Below are positions 27,665 to 37,509 of a DNA stretch of 64,000 nt, in pieces. The notes beneath the pieces were generated by a model. The model saw only the letters and a program-made list of their open reading frames with translations. It was not told where the DNA came from and did not search any database. The translations under genes and the position numbers were made by a program. Position 1 is the stretch's first letter; each line of letters starts with the position of its first letter. Source of the DNA: Paenibacillus sp. BIHB 4019 (GTDB lineage Bacteria > Bacillota > Bacilli > Paenibacillales > Paenibacillaceae); the NCBI RefSeq assembly GCF_002741035.1, contig NZ_CP016808.1, forward strand, positions 2,430,001-2,494,000, in the 5' to 3' direction.

Positions 27665-30031
27665 TTATATATCATCAACAGGGCCTGTGCCGAGATTAGG
27701 CGGCATGGGCTCTGTTTCCCATTTGGCGACAATGAGCATATCCAAATGTCTGGCGGAGCGCAGCAAATCCTGCACAATCGTTTTGCGGACTAGCATTTGC
27801 CAAGGCGGCCGGCGCGATTGTCCAATAATGAGCTGGGTCGCTTGCAGCTCAGCCATCTTTTTCAGCAAAATCCCGCTAATTTCCTGGCGTCTATCTGCCG
27901 CACTTGCCGCCAGCTGGCCGCCAAGCCGCTCGCACAGCTGCCGCAGCGCATGGAGCCGCTTTTGCTGCTCCTCAGTTTGCTGGGTTTTACGGCTGTGCAC
28001 ATAATGGACATGCCATTCTGCCTTCAAGCGATGAGCGATGCGAAAGCCGCGGCGAATCAGTCTTTCCGCCTGATCACCCAAATCGATGCATACAAAAATC
28101 ACCTCGCGCTTGCGCCAAGGTCCTCGAAGCGAAGGGCCGCGTTCCCACGACTCCAGCCGTTCATCGACATCATCCGCAATTTCGCGCAGCGCCAGCTCGC
28201 GCAAGGCAATCAAATTGCCGATTTTGAAAAAAGAGCCCAGCGCCTGCTCCACCTTTTCCTGCTTGTAAATTTTGCCGTCGCGCATGCGCTGCGCCAGCAT
28301 TTGGGGTGTAACGTCTATGAGCTCGATTTCACTTGCCATTTGTAAAATCGCGTCCGGCACCGTTTCTCTCACCCGCACACCGGTCAACTGCTCCACGGCG
28401 TCATTCAAGCTTTCCACATGCTGCACGTTTACGGTGGAAATGACGGAAATTCCGTGCTCCAGCAGCTGCAAAATATCCTCGTACCTTTTCTTGAGCAGGC
28501 TGCCGGGCACATTCGTATGGGCAAGCTCATCGACCAGCACAACCTCGGGGCGGCGCGCAATAACAGCCGTTGTATCCATTTCCTCAAGCCGCGCTGACCC
28601 ATAGGGAATAACTGCCCGGGGCAAAATCGCCAAGCCGCCGACCTGCTCGGCCGTTTCCTGGCGTCCATGCGTTTCCAGCCAGCCAATGACGACATCTACG
28701 CCTTTACGCTTCAGAATGTTGCCTTCCTGGAGCATTTTGTACGTTTTCCCGACGCCGGGAGCGGCTCCGATATAAATTTTGAACGTGCCGCGTCGCATGC
28801 GCTGGGCCTGTTCCTCCATTTCGCGGGAGTCCAGCCGATGAAAAAGCGCCTCCTGCCCGCCCCGCCGGGTTTTAACGGGCAAAATCCGTTCACCCTCATG
28901 CTCCGCCCGATCCGTCATCACAAACACGTCGATGTTCCGTATTTTGCGGAGCACGCGGTTGACGATAGAGCCTTGCAGCCGCTCCTGCCATGCTTTTTTC
29001 TTGGAATGGCCCATCACAATGCGCGTCGCATGCTGCCGCGTTGCATATGCCACAAGTGCGGCAGGCAGCTTGCACGCATGCGCCAGAGGGAGCTCCTCGA
29101 ATGCGCCGCCGACCTTCGCCACCAGCTTTTGCATCGAGCGTTTGATCGTTTGCTGTTCCTTCGATAGGCTGCGGCCCGGCAGCAGAAAGGTGACGACGGC
29201 AAGCTCGCCATGCAGCCGCTTGGCAATTTGCTGGCCCCGGCGCACATATAGGGAGCCATTAAAGTGATATTGCGCCGATACGACAATCCGCTCGGCTGCT
29301 CCAGATGGGCCGCTTAAGCCCAGCGCTTCGCGGTGCTTTTCCAGCGTTTCGTGGACACCCTCTGCCATGAGGCAGAGAGCGACTTCACGCAGAACAGCCA
29401 GATTGCCGGGCAGCCGCATAGCCGGATGGAGGGAGCTGCCGAGCAGTCCCTCTTCCATCCGGCTCAGCATCGTCTCCGGAGAGACATCAATGAGGCGAAC
29501 CTCATCGGCCCATTCCAGCGTGTCCGCCGGAACCGTCTCCTCCGCGCGAATGCCCGTCATTTTGAAAATAACTCCGTCCTCGCCCTCCAGCTCGTAGACA
29601 TTAATCGTCGTAATGATGCTGATGCCATGCTCCAGCAAATATTGAATGTCCTCCAGCCGCGTCTGGAAGCGGGCGCATGTACGGTTGCGATGGGCGAGTC
29701 CATCGACGAGCACGGCCTCCGGGTTGCGGGCGAGCAGCGTCTCCAGCGGCAAATCCTGCTGCTCCTTGCCATCGCGCTGCCACTTAATGCTCGGGACATG
29801 CTCCAGCTCAGACTCAAGCGCCGCTTGATTCCTATTTGTGCTTGGAGCTGGCGTTAAGGCGCAAATGACGACATCAATGCCCTGCTGCTTCAGCAGCTGG
29901 CCTTCCTGCAGCAGATGATACGTTTTCCCGGAGCCCGCGACCGAGCCGATGATGATTTTCAGGCGTCCTTTATGCAGCTGGGAGATAGAAGCCAATATCT
30001 CCTCCGGCGTCTTGCGTTGATACGGTGGCAT
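27665..30031 (-). CDS. KdpD-like sensor with the sensor half duplicated in tandem and no kinase domain
   Basis: 788 residues made of two complete copies of the KdpD N-terminal half (KdpD ATP-binding domain plus USP domain). Copy 1 covers about 20-375, copy 2 about 412-772. Copy 2 is canonical, with Walker A GAAPGVGKT (422-430) and VLVDELAHTN. Copy 1 is diverged: Walker A is GSVAGSGKT (29-37) and Walker B reads VLVDGLAHRN, so the catalytic-type Glu is Gly. The membrane helices, GAF and histidine-kinase domains of full KdpD are absent, and no kdpE is nearby. ATG 30031 follows GGGAG, 20 bp after kdpC. In other Firmicutes short KdpD proteins can bind c-di-AMP through the USP domain; such a role is plausible here. 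Confidence 0.88.
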   Translation of the reverse strand: MPPYQRKTPEEILASISQLHKGRLKIIIGSVAGSGKTYHLLQEGQLLKQQGIDVVICALTPAPSTNRNQAALESELEHVPSIKWQRDGKEQQDLPLETLLARNPEAVLVDGLAHRNRTCARFQTRLEDIQYLLEHGISIITTINVYELEGEDGVIFKMTGIRAEETVPADTLEWADEVRLIDVSPETMLSRMEEGLLGSSLHPAMRLPGNLAVLREVALCLMAEGVHETLEKHREALGLSGPSGAAERIVVSAQYHFNGSLYVRRGQQIAKRLHGELAVVTFLLPGRSLSKEQQTIKRSMQKLVAKVGGAFEELPLAHACKLPAALVAYATRQHATRIVMGHSKKKAWQERLQGSIVNRVLRKIRNIDVFVMTDRAEHEGERILPVKTRRGGQEALFHRLDSREMEEQAQRMRRGTFKIYIGAAPGVGKTYKMLQEGNILKRKGVDVVIGWLETHGRQETAEQVGGLAILPRAVIPYGSARLEEMDTTAVIARRPEVVLVDELAHTNVPGSLLKKRYEDILQLLEHGISVISTVNVQHVESLNDAVEQLTGVRVRETVPDAILQMASEIELIDVTPQMLAQRMRDGKIYKQEKVEQALGSFFKIGNLIALRELALREIADDVDERLESWERGPSLRGPWRKREVIFVCIDLGDQAERLIRRGFRIAHRLKAEWHVHYVHSRKTQQTEEQQKRLHALRQLCERLGGQLAASAADRRQEISGILLKKMAELQATQLIIGQSRRPPWQMLVRKTIVQDLLRSARHLDMLIVAKWETEPMPPNLGTGPVDDI

Positions 30032-30050
30032 TTTGCTCCCGCCTTCTTTT

Positions 30051-30701
30051 TTATTTGGCGATTCGTGTGGATAAAGCCAGATTCAGCTCCAGCACATTGA
30101 CGCGCTTGTCACCGAAGAGGCCGAGCTCGCGTCCTTTCGTATGCGCGTGTACAAGCTCTTCCAGCTCTGCCTTTGGCAGTCCCGTCAGCTTGCTGATTCT
30201 TGCAATTTGTACGATAGCCGACTGCGGCGTAATATCCGGGTCAAGCCCGGAGCCGGAATTGCTTATTAACGCTACGGGCAGCTGCGCAAGCGGCACCTCG
30301 GGATTATCCTGCTGCCACTGGGCGATGGATGCTTTCATGCGCGCCAGCAGCTCCGGGTTCGAAGGGGCATAGTTGTTAGAGCCGGAAGCTTCCGCCTTAT
30401 AGTCAATGCTCGACACCCGTCCCTGAAAATAGCGCTGGTCGGTAAAAGGCTGACCGATCAGCGACGAACCAACGACGTTGCCTGCGCTATCCTTGAGCAG
30501 GCTGCCATTGGCCTGAGCCGGGAACAGCAGCTGTGCGGCACCCGTGCTCACAAGCGGATACATGATACCGCAAAGGAGCAGAAACAGCAGGCTGGCGCGC
30601 AGCGACACCCCGATCATAGAAGATGGGGAGGGCGGCACTGATGAAGACGAAGCAGCTGGTATAGATGACGATGGACGATTTCTTTTTAAAATAACATGCA
30701 T
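30051..30701 (-). CDS. kdpC: Potassium-transporting ATPase subunit KdpC
   Basis: 216 residues. An unusual Ser/Pro-rich N-terminal extension (about 1-28) precedes the single membrane helix (about 30-50). Family motifs follow: GSSLIGQPFTDQRYFQGR, the NSGSGLDPDITPQSA motif and ARISKLTGLP near the C-terminus. KdpC is the periplasm-side chaperone subunit of the KdpFABC pump, helping ATP binding by KdpB. ATG 30701 follows GAAGGG. It lies 67 bp after kdpB and 20 bp before the KdpD-like gene. Confidence 0.94.
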   Translation of the reverse strand: MHVILKRNRPSSSIPAASSSSVPPSPSSMIGVSLRASLLFLLLCGIMYPLVSTGAAQLLFPAQANGSLLKDSAGNVVGSSLIGQPFTDQRYFQGRVSSIDYKAEASGSNNYAPSNPELLARMKASIAQWQQDNPEVPLAQLPVALISNSGSGLDPDITPQSAIVQIARISKLTGLPKAELEELVHAHTKGRELGLFGDKRVNVLELNLALSTRIAK

Positions 30702-30768
30702 AGCACAATTCCCTTCTTTCTAATTAAAGGTTCGTTTCATTAATAGGCCGCAGCCGATCTGGACGGCG

Positions 30769-32802
30769 TTAAATCCAAATATGAACCATCATGTCGATGA
30801 GCTTGATACCGATGAACGGCGCGATCATGCCGCCGAGCCCGTAAATGAACAAATTGCGGCTGAGCAGGCGGGCGGCGCTGAGCGGACGATAAGTAACGCC
30901 TTTCATCGCCAGCGGAATGAGCAGCGGAATAATGATCGCATTAAAGATGAGCGCGGACAAAATCGCCGACAGCGGCGAGCCGAGCTGCATCACATTCAGC
31001 GCCTTCATTTGCGGAATCGCCAGCATAAACATCGCGGGGATGATGGCGAAATATTTGGCTACGTCATTGGCAATGCTGAAGGTCGTGAGCGCGCCGCGCG
31101 TCATTAGCAGCTGCTTGCCGATCGAAACGACCTCAATAATTTTGGAAGGATCGGAGTCCAAATCCACCATATTGGCAGCTTCCTTCGCCGCCGTCGTGCC
31201 GCTGTTCATCGCCAGGCCGACATCGGCCTGCGCGAGTGCGGGCGCGTCATTCGTTCCGTCCCCCGTCATGGCGACGAGCTTGCCTTCCGCCTGCTCGCGG
31301 CGGATGACGGCGATTTTATCCTCCGGCTTGCTTTCGGCAATAAAATCGTCGACGCCCGCTTCTCTGGCGATAGTTGCCGCCGTAAACGGATTATCGCCCG
31401 TACACATAATCGTTTTGATGCCCATCGCTCGCAGCTGGTCGAACCGTTCCTTCATGCCCGGCTTGACCGTATCCTTCAAATAAATTAAGCCGAATATGTG
31501 CTGATCGACGGCGATGGCGAGCGGCGTGCCGCCTTCCTTGGCAATCCGCTCCGTCTCCTGAGCCAAATCAGCGGGTATGTCTCCTCCTTGGGCGAGCACC
31601 CAGCTGCGAATCGCTTCGACGGCTCCTTTGCGCACGAGCCGTCCATCGGCCAAATCGATGCCGCTCATCCGCGTCTCGGCTTGAAAGGGAACGAATTGAC
31701 CGCCTTCGCCAAGCGCGGCATCGTAGGTTTTATCATGCTTTTTCATCCATTCCAGCACCGAGCGGCCTTCCGGCGTTTCATCCTGCAGGGAGGAAATAGC
31801 GGCCCATGCCGCTGCCTCATCTGCCCCAGCAGTGCCTACCGGATTGATTTCGCTCGCCATCCGATTGCCGAAGGTAATCGTCCCGGTTTTATCCAAAATC
31901 ATCGTATTAATATCGCCAGCTGCTTCAACGGCCTTCCCGGACATGGCCAGCACATTGAACTGGGTGACCCGGTCCATGCCGGCGATTCCGATGGCGGACA
32001 GCAGGCCGCCGATCGTCGTCGGAATGAGGCAGACGAGCAGCGCGATGAGCACGGGAATTTCCAGATTGACGTCCACATAAGCGGCAATCGGGCCTAACGT
32101 GACGACGACGATGAGAAAAATAATGGTCAGGCTGATCAGCAGCGTGTTCAGGGCAATTTCATTCGGCGTTTTCTGCCGCTTCGCTCCTTCGACGAGCGCG
32201 ATCATCCGGTCGATGAACGTTTCACCGGGCTCGCTCGTAATTCGCATTTTAATCCGGTCGCTGATGACCAGCGTTCCGCCCGTCACGGAGTTGAAGTCTC
32301 CGCCGGCCTCCTTGATGACGGGTGCCGATTCGCCGGTAATAGCCGATTCATCGACGGAAGCGAGGCCTTCAATGACCTCGCCGTCCCCGGGAATCATTTC
32401 CCCCTGCGAGACGATAACGATGTCCCCTTTGCGCAGCTCCGTAGAAGGGACGATTTGAATGCTGTCGCCCAGCAGCTTATTCGCCATAATTTCCTGCTTC
32501 GTTTTTTTCAGCGAGCCAGCCTGTGCTTTCCCGCGGCCTTCGGCTAACGCCTCAGCAAAATTGGCGAACAGCACCGTAAAGAGCAAAATAATAAAAACAG
32601 CCAGGTTGAAGCCGATGCGATTCTGCGAGTCGAAGTACCCTGGAAATAGGGTCATGAGCAGAACGATCAGCGTTCCAATCTCGACAACGAACATGACCGG
32701 ATTTTTCATCATATGGACCGGATTCAGCTTGAGGAGGCTCATCTTGAGCGCCTCGGTCACGAGCGGCCTTGTGAATAATTTTTTAGCACGTTGGTCATTC
32801 AT
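30769..32802 (-). CDS. kdpB: Potassium-transporting P-type ATPase subunit KdpB
   Basis: 677 residues, normal length. P-type ATPase landmarks are intact: TGES at 156-159, the phosphorylated Asp304 in [12 protein letters not shown], the nucleotide-binding KGAVEAI region, and [18 protein letters not shown] for the hinge Asp residues. Membrane helices are near 30-80, 215-265 and in the last 100 residues. It drives high-affinity K+ uptake through KdpA. ATG 32802 follows GAGGGG, 22 bp after kdpA. Confidence 0.97.
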   Translation of the reverse strand: MNDQRAKKLFTRPLVTEALKMSLLKLNPVHMMKNPVMFVVEIGTLIVLLMTLFPGYFDSQNRIGFNLAVFIILLFTVLFANFAEALAEGRGKAQAGSLKKTKQEIMANKLLGDSIQIVPSTELRKGDIVIVSQGEMIPGDGEVIEGLASVDESAITGESAPVIKEAGGDFNSVTGGTLVISDRIKMRITSEPGETFIDRMIALVEGAKRQKTPNEIALNTLLISLTIIFLIVVVTLGPIAAYVDVNLEIPVLIALLVCLIPTTIGGLLSAIGIAGMDRVTQFNVLAMSGKAVEAAGDINTMILDKTGTITFGNRMASEINPVGTAGADEAAAWAAISSLQDETPEGRSVLEWMKKHDKTYDAALGEGGQFVPFQAETRMSGIDLADGRLVRKGAVEAIRSWVLAQGGDIPADLAQETERIAKEGGTPLAIAVDQHIFGLIYLKDTVKPGMKERFDQLRAMGIKTIMCTGDNPFTAATIAREAGVDDFIAESKPEDKIAVIRREQAEGKLVAMTGDGTNDAPALAQADVGLAMNSGTTAAKEAANMVDLDSDPSKIIEVVSIGKQLLMTRGALTTFSIANDVAKYFAIIPAMFMLAIPQMKALNVMQLGSPLSAILSALIFNAIIIPLLIPLAMKGVTYRPLSAARLLSRNLFIYGLGGMIAPFIGIKLIDMMVHIWI

Positions 32803-32824
32803 AACGCTTACCCCTCATTTCCCT

Positions 32825-34504
<1,680 letters not shown>

Positions 34505-34544
34505 AGCTATTCCTCCCTTGCTATAAATGATGAAATGTTATGTG

Positions 34545-34622
34545 CTAAAATTTCTCCGGATGGAGCAAGGCGTAGACGAGATACACCAGCAAGGCTCCTG
34601 TAACGAGCAGTATGACAATCAT
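34545..34622 (-). CDS. kdpF: KdpF, 25-residue pump-stabilising peptide
   Basis: A single-helix peptide beginning MIVILLVTGALLVYLV and ending LLHPEKF. The length and HPE(K/R)F end match KdpF, which sits in the KdpA-KdpB membrane interface. ATG at 34622 follows GGAGGAACGGGG. The start overlaps the stop of the small ORF upstream (ATGA). Confidence 0.9.
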   Translation of the reverse strand: MIVILLVTGALLVYLVYALLHPEKF

Positions 34623-34726
34623 CCCCGTTCCTCCGTTTCGCTAATGGACCGATCGCACCAGCGAATAAATCCGGCAATCAGCCCGAAAGCTGCGATTAAG
34701 GTCAAAGCCATTCCGATATCCAGCAT
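34619..34726 (-). CDS. 35-residue membrane micropeptide upstream of kdpF
   Basis: MLDIGMALTLIAAFGLIAGF is one membrane helix, followed by a short charged tail (IRWCDRSISETEERG). AAGGAG lies 10 bases before ATG 34726, and the stop overlaps the kdpF start, so the two are translationally coupled. It resembles the very small extra ORFs found before kdpF in some Bacilli, but I cannot name it. It may be an additional pump-associated peptide. Confidence 0.7.
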   Translation of the reverse strand: MLDIGMALTLIAAFGLIAGFIRWCDRSISETEERG

Positions 34727-34782
34727 AGCTGCAGCACTCCTTATTTCGTTTTATCCCTTGTCATTTTGGAAAAGAAGGCAGC

Positions 34783-34826
34783 AAAAAAGAAGCCTTGGGC
34801 AAAGAGGACTCTTCACCCGCAGCTTC
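34783..34826 (-). terminator. Terminator of the promoter-proximal-to-kdp riboswitch unit (expression platform 1)
   Basis: On the minus strand GAAGC...GGGTGAAGAG, a short loop, TCTTTGCCC...GCTTC and then TTTTTT. It lies between aptamer 1 and the first kdp small ORF, where a c-di-AMP-controlled switch would terminate. Confidence 0.75.
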
Positions 34827-34887
34827 CTTCATCCGGGCATGATGCGCCCCTGATTCGCCTGCGATAAGTGTAAGTGTGGCCTCTCCC

Positions 34888-35062
34888 GTTGACGCTTGCG
34901 AGGTTAGCTGTCGGATTCGGGCGCGAGAGACGCCCTACGCTTGGCACTTATCGTGCCCTTGCGATTCACCCCGTGACGCTCCCTGCAATTGTCCATTGGA
35001 CAACGACAGAGAGCCGTCGATGGTTCCCCCGTTTCTGCGGCAGTGCAGAACTCAGCGTTTGA
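34888..35062 (-). ncRNA. ydaO-type c-di-AMP riboswitch, unit 1 (nearest to kdp)
   Basis: On the minus strand the conserved core appears in order: CGCTGAG at the 5' end, GGGGGAACC (35030-35022), GGGGTGAATCG, GTAGGGCG, then CCCGAATCCGACAGCTAACC and CTCGCAAGCG. These are the hallmark ydaO/yuaA elements, which in B. subtilis bind c-di-AMP and switch genes off. A terminator follows at 34783-34826 before the kdp genes. Confidence 0.93.
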
Positions 35063-35107
35063 AACAAAATGCCTGCCGATGTTGCGAGTGCTATTTTCGA
35101 AAAAAAG

Positions 35108-35146
35108 ACAACAAAAAACCACAGAGGCGTATGACGCTCTGTGGCC
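35108..35146 (-). terminator. Terminator of the upstream riboswitch unit (expression platform 2)
   Basis: Minus-strand CCACAGAGCGT, loop CAT, ACGCCTCTGTGG (one bulge), then TTTTTTGTTG. It sits between the two aptamers, so unit 2 has its own complete platform. Confidence 0.88.
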
Positions 35147-35187
35147 TGATTTACAAGGTCACAATCGTTCACCATTCCTCTCTACAC

Positions 35188-35375
35188 CTGCGCTTACGAG
35201 GTTAGCTGTCGGATTCGGGCGGTGAGAGTCGCCCTACATTTGCCTGGAGTTTCATGACACTCCTGCAAACGATTCACCCCTGCGCTGCCAGCTTCCGACT
35301 CTCACATCGGATGGATGCAGTGCGTTTGGTTCCCCCGCTCTTCGCTTAATAGGCGAAGACTCAGCGATCAAGCAA
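35188..35375 (-). ncRNA. ydaO-type c-di-AMP riboswitch, unit 2 (upstream)
   Basis: Same ordered core on the minus strand: GATCGCTGAG, CGGGGGAACC (ending about 35328), AGGGGTGAATCG, GTAGGGCGACTC, then CCCGAATCCGACAGCTAACC and CTCGTAAGCG. The variable stems differ from unit 1, so this is a true second aptamer rather than a simple copy. Unit 2 would be transcribed first. Confidence 0.93.
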
Positions 35376-35444
35376 AAACGACTTCGTCGTCCTTCTGGGA
35401 CGAGCGAAGAGCTTTGCCCTTAGAAATATAGAGAAAGGATAACG

Positions 35445-35470
35445 AAAACTTATTCTTTCCTATATTTCAA
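35445..35470 (-). repeat. 26-bp AT-rich direct repeat, copy A
   Basis: Identical to copy B (35546-35571) at 22 of 26 positions, 101 bp away. On the minus strand both read TTGAAATATA...ATAAGTTTT. Related to the element at 2038. Confidence 0.6.
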
Positions 35471-35545
35471 GGTGAAACGGCTATCGCCTTCCTTGGGCGG
35501 CGCAGCGCGTTTCAGTCCGAGAAATACAAGCCTATTTATAAGTGC

Positions 35546-35571
35546 AAAACTTATAAATTCTTATATTTCAA
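35546..35571 (-). repeat. 26-bp AT-rich direct repeat, copy B, overlapping the TATAAGT palindrome
   Basis: Overlaps the palindrome at 35537-35555, which is shared with 2051-2069. Placement upstream of the kdp aptamers suggests a transcription-factor or promoter element. Confidence 0.6.
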
Positions 35572-35671
35572 AAAAAAGGTTCATGCATGCTATGAATCAT
35601 ACTCCCCTGCCGCGATTGCTGTAAAGGAAGCTTACGCCGCAAAAGAGAGCGAATGCTGCGGATTAGCTTGA

Positions 35672-35687
35672 TTTTAAACGCTTTCAA
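35672..35687. promoter_or_regulatory. Catabolite-responsive (cre)-like site
   Basis: On the minus strand TTGAAAGCGTTTAAAA, close to the cre consensus WTGNAANCGNWNNCW with one core mismatch. It lies ~170 bp upstream of the sugar-responsive two-component genes. Confidence 0.35.
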
Positions 35688-35853
35688 CGAGATTTATCTT
35701 TAGCAAGGTCGTTTTATCTCGCGATTTCTTTTATTTTCTAAAAGCACCCCCTCTTTCCAGAAAACAAGGAAACGAATATGATAAATAGCATGCTGACAGA
35801 ATCAGGTGTTTGCGGCTGCTCGGCCGCGTATATAAATAGCGGGGGGATGAACG

Positions 35854-37509
35854 ATGTATAAAGTGCTGCTGGTAGATGATGAAGAAGAGACGCGCAGCGG
35901 GCTGCTGCACGAAATTGCATGGGAGCGCCATGGCTTTGAAATTGTGGATACGGCGGCGAACGGCAGGGAAGCGATGGAGCTGATTGAGCGTCTGGAGCCG
36001 GATATCGTAGCGACGGATATCAGCATGCCGTATATGAACGGCTTGGAGCTGGCGGAATGGACGAGGAAGACGTATCCGCTGACGCGCATCGTTATTTTTT
36101 CCGGCTATGATGAATTTGAATATGCGAAGCAGGCAATCGGCTTGCAGGTGGATGAGTATATTTTAAAGCCGTTTTCCGCGCAGCAGTTGCTTGAGGTGAT
36201 GGACAAGGTGAAGGAGCGGCTGGACGATGAGCGCGAGAAGCGGGAAAATATGCAGCTTTTGCAGGAGCATTACCGTACGAGCCTGCCGGTCGTAAAGGAG
36301 CTGTTTCTGTCGTCGCTGCTCACCCGCAAGCTTCCGCTGCGGCATATTGAGGAGAAGGCAGAAAAATATGAGCTGGATTTAGCGGGCGAGGCGTACATGG
36401 TGTCCGTGCTGCACACGCATGTATTGGAAGCGCTTCCTGGATTGCCGCTCCGTGCAGCGGAAAGCTCGCTTGCGGCCTCCAGCGATCTCGACCTCAAGCT
36501 GTTTGCCCTGCGCAATGTGGCGGAGGAGGTGTGGGGCAGACTTGGGCTGGGCAAAGTTTTTCTGCATCAGGATCAAGTGGCACTGCTCGCAGTTGGACGG
36601 GGAAGTAGCGCGCAAGAGCTGATGGAACGGACGCTGGGCGGGCTTGCTGAAATGCTGCAAAATATTCAGAAATACTTGCGTTTTCCCGTAACGATTGGGG
36701 TCAGCTCAACGCTGGCGGATGTTGCGCAGCTAAAGCAGGGCTATGAGGAGGCGCAGCAGGCGCTCGATTATCATAATTTGGTGGGCAGCAACCGGATTAT
36801 CTGCATTGACGATGTTGAGAAGCGCTATGTGGAAGAGCTGCAATTTGACGAGCTCAAGGAGCAGGCGCTCATTCGCTGCCTGCGGGTAGGCACGCATGAG
36901 GAGCTGGAGCAGCTGATGACAGCGCTGTTTGACGAGATTGAAGGCGTCCATGCCGCTTACCGGGAATACCAGCTTTACATGCTGGAGATGATGACGGCGG
37001 TCATGAAGCTGGTGAGGGAGGCAGGGCTGAACCTGTACGATATCGCGGGATACGAGCTGCAAATTTATGCGGAGCTGCAGCAGCTTAGCGGGCTGGCGGA
37101 GACGAGAAGCTGGTACATGTCGCTCTGCGAGAAAATTCGCCATCATATCGCCAGCCGCAGGCAAAGCTCCTACAAGCAGCTGGTCGAGGAAGCGGTGCGT
37201 TACACGAAAGCAAACTTCCATGACAGCGAGCTGTCGATAGCCCGGCTGTGCAGCCATCTGCATATTAGCGCGGGATATTTCAGCAGCCTGTTCAAGAAGG
37301 AGGTGAAGCTGACATTCGGCGGTTATTTGCTTCAGCTGCGGATGGAGGCGGCGAAGGAGCTGCTGCGGGCGACGGAGCTGAAGACGTTCGAAATTGCCGA
37401 GAAGGTCGGCTTCTCGGACCCGAATTATTTTTCACTGTGCTTTAAGAAAAATGTCGGCGTCTCTGCCAAGGAATACCGCAATCAGGCGATGAATGCGGAT
37501 GCGCCATGA
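35854..37509 (+). CDS. YesN-type response regulator (receiver plus AraC DNA-binding domain)
   Basis: 551 residues. Receiver at 1-120 with acidic pair Asp9/Asp10, phospho-acceptor Asp55 in DIVATDISMPYMNG and Lys105 in YILKPF. A middle helical region, then an AraC-type double helix-turn-helix in the last ~100 residues (LSIARLCSHLHISAGYFSSL and FEIAEKVGFSDPNYFSLCFK). ATG 35854 follows GGGGGG. The stop overlaps the kinase start (ATGA). In Paenibacillus and Bacillus such YesM/YesN pairs switch on adjacent sugar ABC transporter genes, here mglBAC. Confidence 0.93.
   Translation: MYKVLLVDDEEETRSGLLHEIAWERHGFEIVDTAANGREAMELIERLEPDIVATDISMPYMNGLELAEWTRKTYPLTRIVIFSGYDEFEYAKQAIGLQVDEYILKPFSAQQLLEVMDKVKERLDDEREKRENMQLLQEHYRTSLPVVKELFLSSLLTRKLPLRHIEEKAEKYELDLAGEAYMVSVLHTHVLEALPGLPLRAAESSLAASSDLDLKLFALRNVAEEVWGRLGLGKVFLHQDQVALLAVGRGSSAQELMERTLGGLAEMLQNIQKYLRFPVTIGVSSTLADVAQLKQGYEEAQQALDYHNLVGSNRIICIDDVEKRYVEELQFDELKEQALIRCLRVGTHEELEQLMTALFDEIEGVHAAYREYQLYMLEMMTAVMKLVREAGLNLYDIAGYELQIYAELQQLSGLAETRSWYMSLCEKIRHHIASRRQSSYKQLVEEAVRYTKANFHDSELSIARLCSHLHISAGYFSSLFKKEVKLTFGGYLLQLRMEAAKELLRATELKTFEIAEKVGFSDPNYFSLCFKKNVGVSAKEYRNQAMNADAP

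Larger units (their letters stand above)
35376..35853. other. Divergent spacer between the kdp leader and the YesN-type regulator gene
   Basis: Holds the kdp promoter region on the minus strand and the regulator promoter on the plus strand. It contains two 26-bp direct repeats, a TATAAGT-N5-ACTTATA palindrome (35537-35555) and a hairpin-forming AT-rich stretch (about 35423-35469). A cre-like site is near 35672. No ORF is supported. Confidence 0.6.

Noticed and set aside
34876..35225. Short ORFs in both strands over 34.9-35.2 kb
   Set aside because: They lie inside the riboswitch aptamers, whose conserved RNA core explains the sequence; one pair of them is similar only because both aptamers share that core.
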